Below, one piece after another: positions 62,456 to 64,000 of a DNA stretch of 64,000 nucleotides. The DNA is from Sycobia sp. Sy_11 (taxonomy: Eukaryota; Arthropoda; Insecta; Hymenoptera; Epichrysomallidae). How positions within the stretch are numbered: the stretch's first letter is position 1; the number at the start of each line of letters is the position of its first letter. The stretch lies in NCBI GenBank assembly GCA_018907035.1, contig JACCIC010000002.1:1431001-1495000 (forward strand), in the 5' to 3' direction. Position numbers and translations under genes: made by a program. The notes beneath the pieces were generated by a model, which was not told the DNA's origin, did no database searches, and saw only the letters and a program-made list of their open reading frames with translations.

Positions 62456-62458
<3 letters not shown>

Positions 62459-62476
62459 CATATGTTTCTGTATAAG

Positions 62477-62494
62477 AATAACAATAATAATAAC

Positions 62495-62545
<51 letters not shown>
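62477..62545. repeat. (AAT)n microsatellite
   Basis: More than 20 AAT units with two AAC interruptions near the left end. Confidence 0.95.
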
Positions 62546-62546
<1 letters not shown>

Positions 62547-63081
62547 TCAGTAGTAATAACAAAATCGATGAACAATGTGTAGAATTATAGTCCTTATTTC
62601 GCGATTTTTATTTTGTAGAGAATAACAACCATTCTTGCACTCATTATTCATTGATTGTATTATTATTCCTTTAAAAAATAAAATAAGTATATATTAATAA
62701 TAAAATAAGTTTAATATAAGCAAAAGAACTTAAATAATTATTGTTTCATAGAATTATATATTGTTTCATAGAACATGTAATTATAGAAACATCTTAAGGA
62801 GTACCTAAGAGCAATGGTTAAAATAAGATCATATTCTTTTTATTTTCAAATATTCTTCTTTTTATAACCTTTAAATACTTACATATTAACTTTTTTGCAA
62901 TTTGTGAATTATTATTTACTAAAAACGTAATATAAATAACTAAAATTTTCTTCAAATGAGCTTAAAAATAAAGCTTCACATAAAAACTTTATTTAAATTT
63001 TTTGTATTAAAAAGCTGTTAATTTATTTATTAAAATAGAATAATACGGGTTGTATACTGTAGCCAAGAAACAGGTTTTGGA

Positions 63082-63180
63082 CACCCAATATATTTTAATT
63101 TATGAATATTTTCTGCAATTAAATGCGAGAGATGTTATATAAATATAGGGATAATAACTTAATATAGACTGTGCATAGGA
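63082..63180 (+). promoter_or_regulatory. Core promoter of gene E (shared with C and D)
   Basis: CACCCAATATATTTTAAT begins at 63082. TATATAAATA begins at 63136, 54 nt later. Presumed initiator AACTTAATATAGACTGTGC lies about 25-30 nt beyond. The ATG follows the TATA by 100 nt, longer than in the other genes. Confidence 0.65.
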
Positions 63181-63235
63181 TCATTTTATCGATACAATAT
63201 CGATAATTATTATATACAAATACATTTATCTAGAA

Positions 63236-63299
63236 ATGATTGACTATAAATTACTATTTGCTTTTCTTTTCTTTTCAAGTACGATTTCATTTAACTATG
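63236..63299 (+). CDS. Gene E: exon 1 of a fifth serine protease homologue (runs off the window)
   Basis: Only the first coding exon is inside the window. It encodes a signal peptide of 21 residues (MIDYKLLFAFLFF to the split codon), closely matching genes A, C and D in length, Y-K-L core and the phase 1 GTAAGT donor. The shared promoter supports that it is a real gene rather than a stray fragment. Exons 2-4 are expected to the right of 64000. Whether it keeps or has lost the catalytic triad cannot be seen here. Confidence 0.75.
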
Positions 63300-64000
63300 G
63301 TAAGTAAGTTTCAATTTTGTTATTTTATTCTATGGAAATTTTTTAAAAATGAAACAATATATTGAGCACAACGCGGTCTTTGAAACAACGAACCTAAAGT
63401 TTTTCAAAACCCTTACCCCTTCTGTCTTTATACATTTTTTAAAAGGGATATGAAACTCAATCCTTAGCGATGGAGTATAAAGTTTTTCTGTTGTCAAAAA
63501 TATGTTAATAAATTATTATAAATATGAGATAACAAAACCCATTGTTCATGTCTAATCAATAATTCTTCCAAGTTTTAAACCAATTCATCAAGTGGTGTGC
63601 AATTTCTGATCTTTTAAAAATTTATATAAATGAACTGTCTTCGATAATATATAATATTATCTATGGATCCAGAAAAATTTTTCATACAGGAGTAGGCTGG
63701 CCTGTGAGGAGAGTGGCCAAATGTTTTATATCTTCTACCTAAAAAAAAAGTTGAAAAAATGATACCAATAATGTTACAGTGTTTTTATTTTTACTTATAT
63801 TATAGAATAATTATAAAAGAATTATTATTATAATAAGATAAACGTCAGAAAGATTCATGAACTAACGCAAATATTAGATTATACGTTATAGAGTACATAC
63901 TATTTATAATAATAATGTATTTCAACATAGGTATAATAGTTGATTATTTAGCGTGTGACAAAATTTAGCTCCCAGAGAAGCCACAGAGGTAAGTCTCACG
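63300..64000 (+). other. Start of gene E intron 1
   Basis: It begins GTAAGTAAG. The next about 40 bases resemble the start of gene D intron 1 (both have TTATTxTATxGAAATTTT). No exon 2 is present before the window ends; intron 1 is 1.3-4.4 kb in the paralogues, so this is expected. Confidence 0.65.

Larger units (their letters stand above)
61210..63080. other. AT-rich intergenic DNA upstream of gene E
   Basis: It contains an imperfect duplication of ATATAGTTATATA/CTTTATATAGACATAG near 61338-61405 and the microsatellites listed separately. No coding exon is recognised; open frames across the microsatellites are artefacts. Confidence 0.55.

Noticed and set aside
1..64000. CRISPR arrays, operons, bacterial promoters or rRNA genes
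   Set aside because: None seen; introns, TATA boxes and transposon content indicate a eukaryotic genome.

Overview
The window is AT-rich eukaryotic DNA with GT-AG introns, many (TA)n runs, several decayed mariner transposons and Ty3/gypsy relics. This points to an arthropod, most likely an insect. The few GC-rich islands in an AT-rich background would fit a hymenopteran, but that is inference and the species cannot be named from sequence alone.

The only convincing host genes form one tandem, same-strand family between about 17.1 kb and the right edge. There are four complete genes (A 17148-24789, B 27613-33872, C 36379-41366, D 51100-55594) and the first exon of a fifth (E, 63236-63299). Each complete gene has four exons with intron phases 1, 0, 0. 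Each encodes a secreted chymotrypsin-fold (S1) protein of about 315-329 residues, with a hydrophobic signal peptide, an IIGG/IIGS-type N-terminus, and the cysteines of three canonical S1 disulfides. All are serine protease homologues rather than proteases: the catalytic His is Arg or Lys in all four, the catalytic Ser is Asn, Ile or Val, and the Asp survives only in gene A. Two N-glycosylation sequons are kept in all four. Genes C, D and E share a core promoter (a CACCCAATATATTTTAAT-type box 54-57 nt upstream of TATATAAATA). A and B carry diverged versions.

Layout: 1-17 kb holds no recognisable host gene. It contains a dead mariner (about 2.1-3.1 kb), a foldback-like repeat (3.7-4.1 kb), a palindromic MITE (4.5-5.0 kb), an internally deleted mariner with clear terminal inverted repeats (8.05-8.82 kb), and two GC-rich islands (9.3-9.9 and 12.2-13.1 kb) that may be promoters or 5' exons of a gene outside the window. 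From 17 to 64 kb the gene array is interleaved with repeats: mariner relics at 17.9, 19.5-20.4, 48.9 and 57.2 kb; gypsy reverse transcriptase relics at 29.1-29.8 and 57.3-57.9 kb; a gypsy integrase relic at 58.1-58.5 kb; a likely solo LTR at 59.9-61.1 kb; and a dispersed repeat pair (R1/R2). One R2 strand carries a hammerhead-ribozyme-like motif, with three recognisable copies and one decayed copy.

The most interesting system is the catalytically dead, glycosylated, secreted protease-homologue array with its shared promoter. It looks like a lineage-specific secreted effector, venom, gland or immune family; the tissue is not deducible from sequence. The second is the hammerhead-like repeat family.
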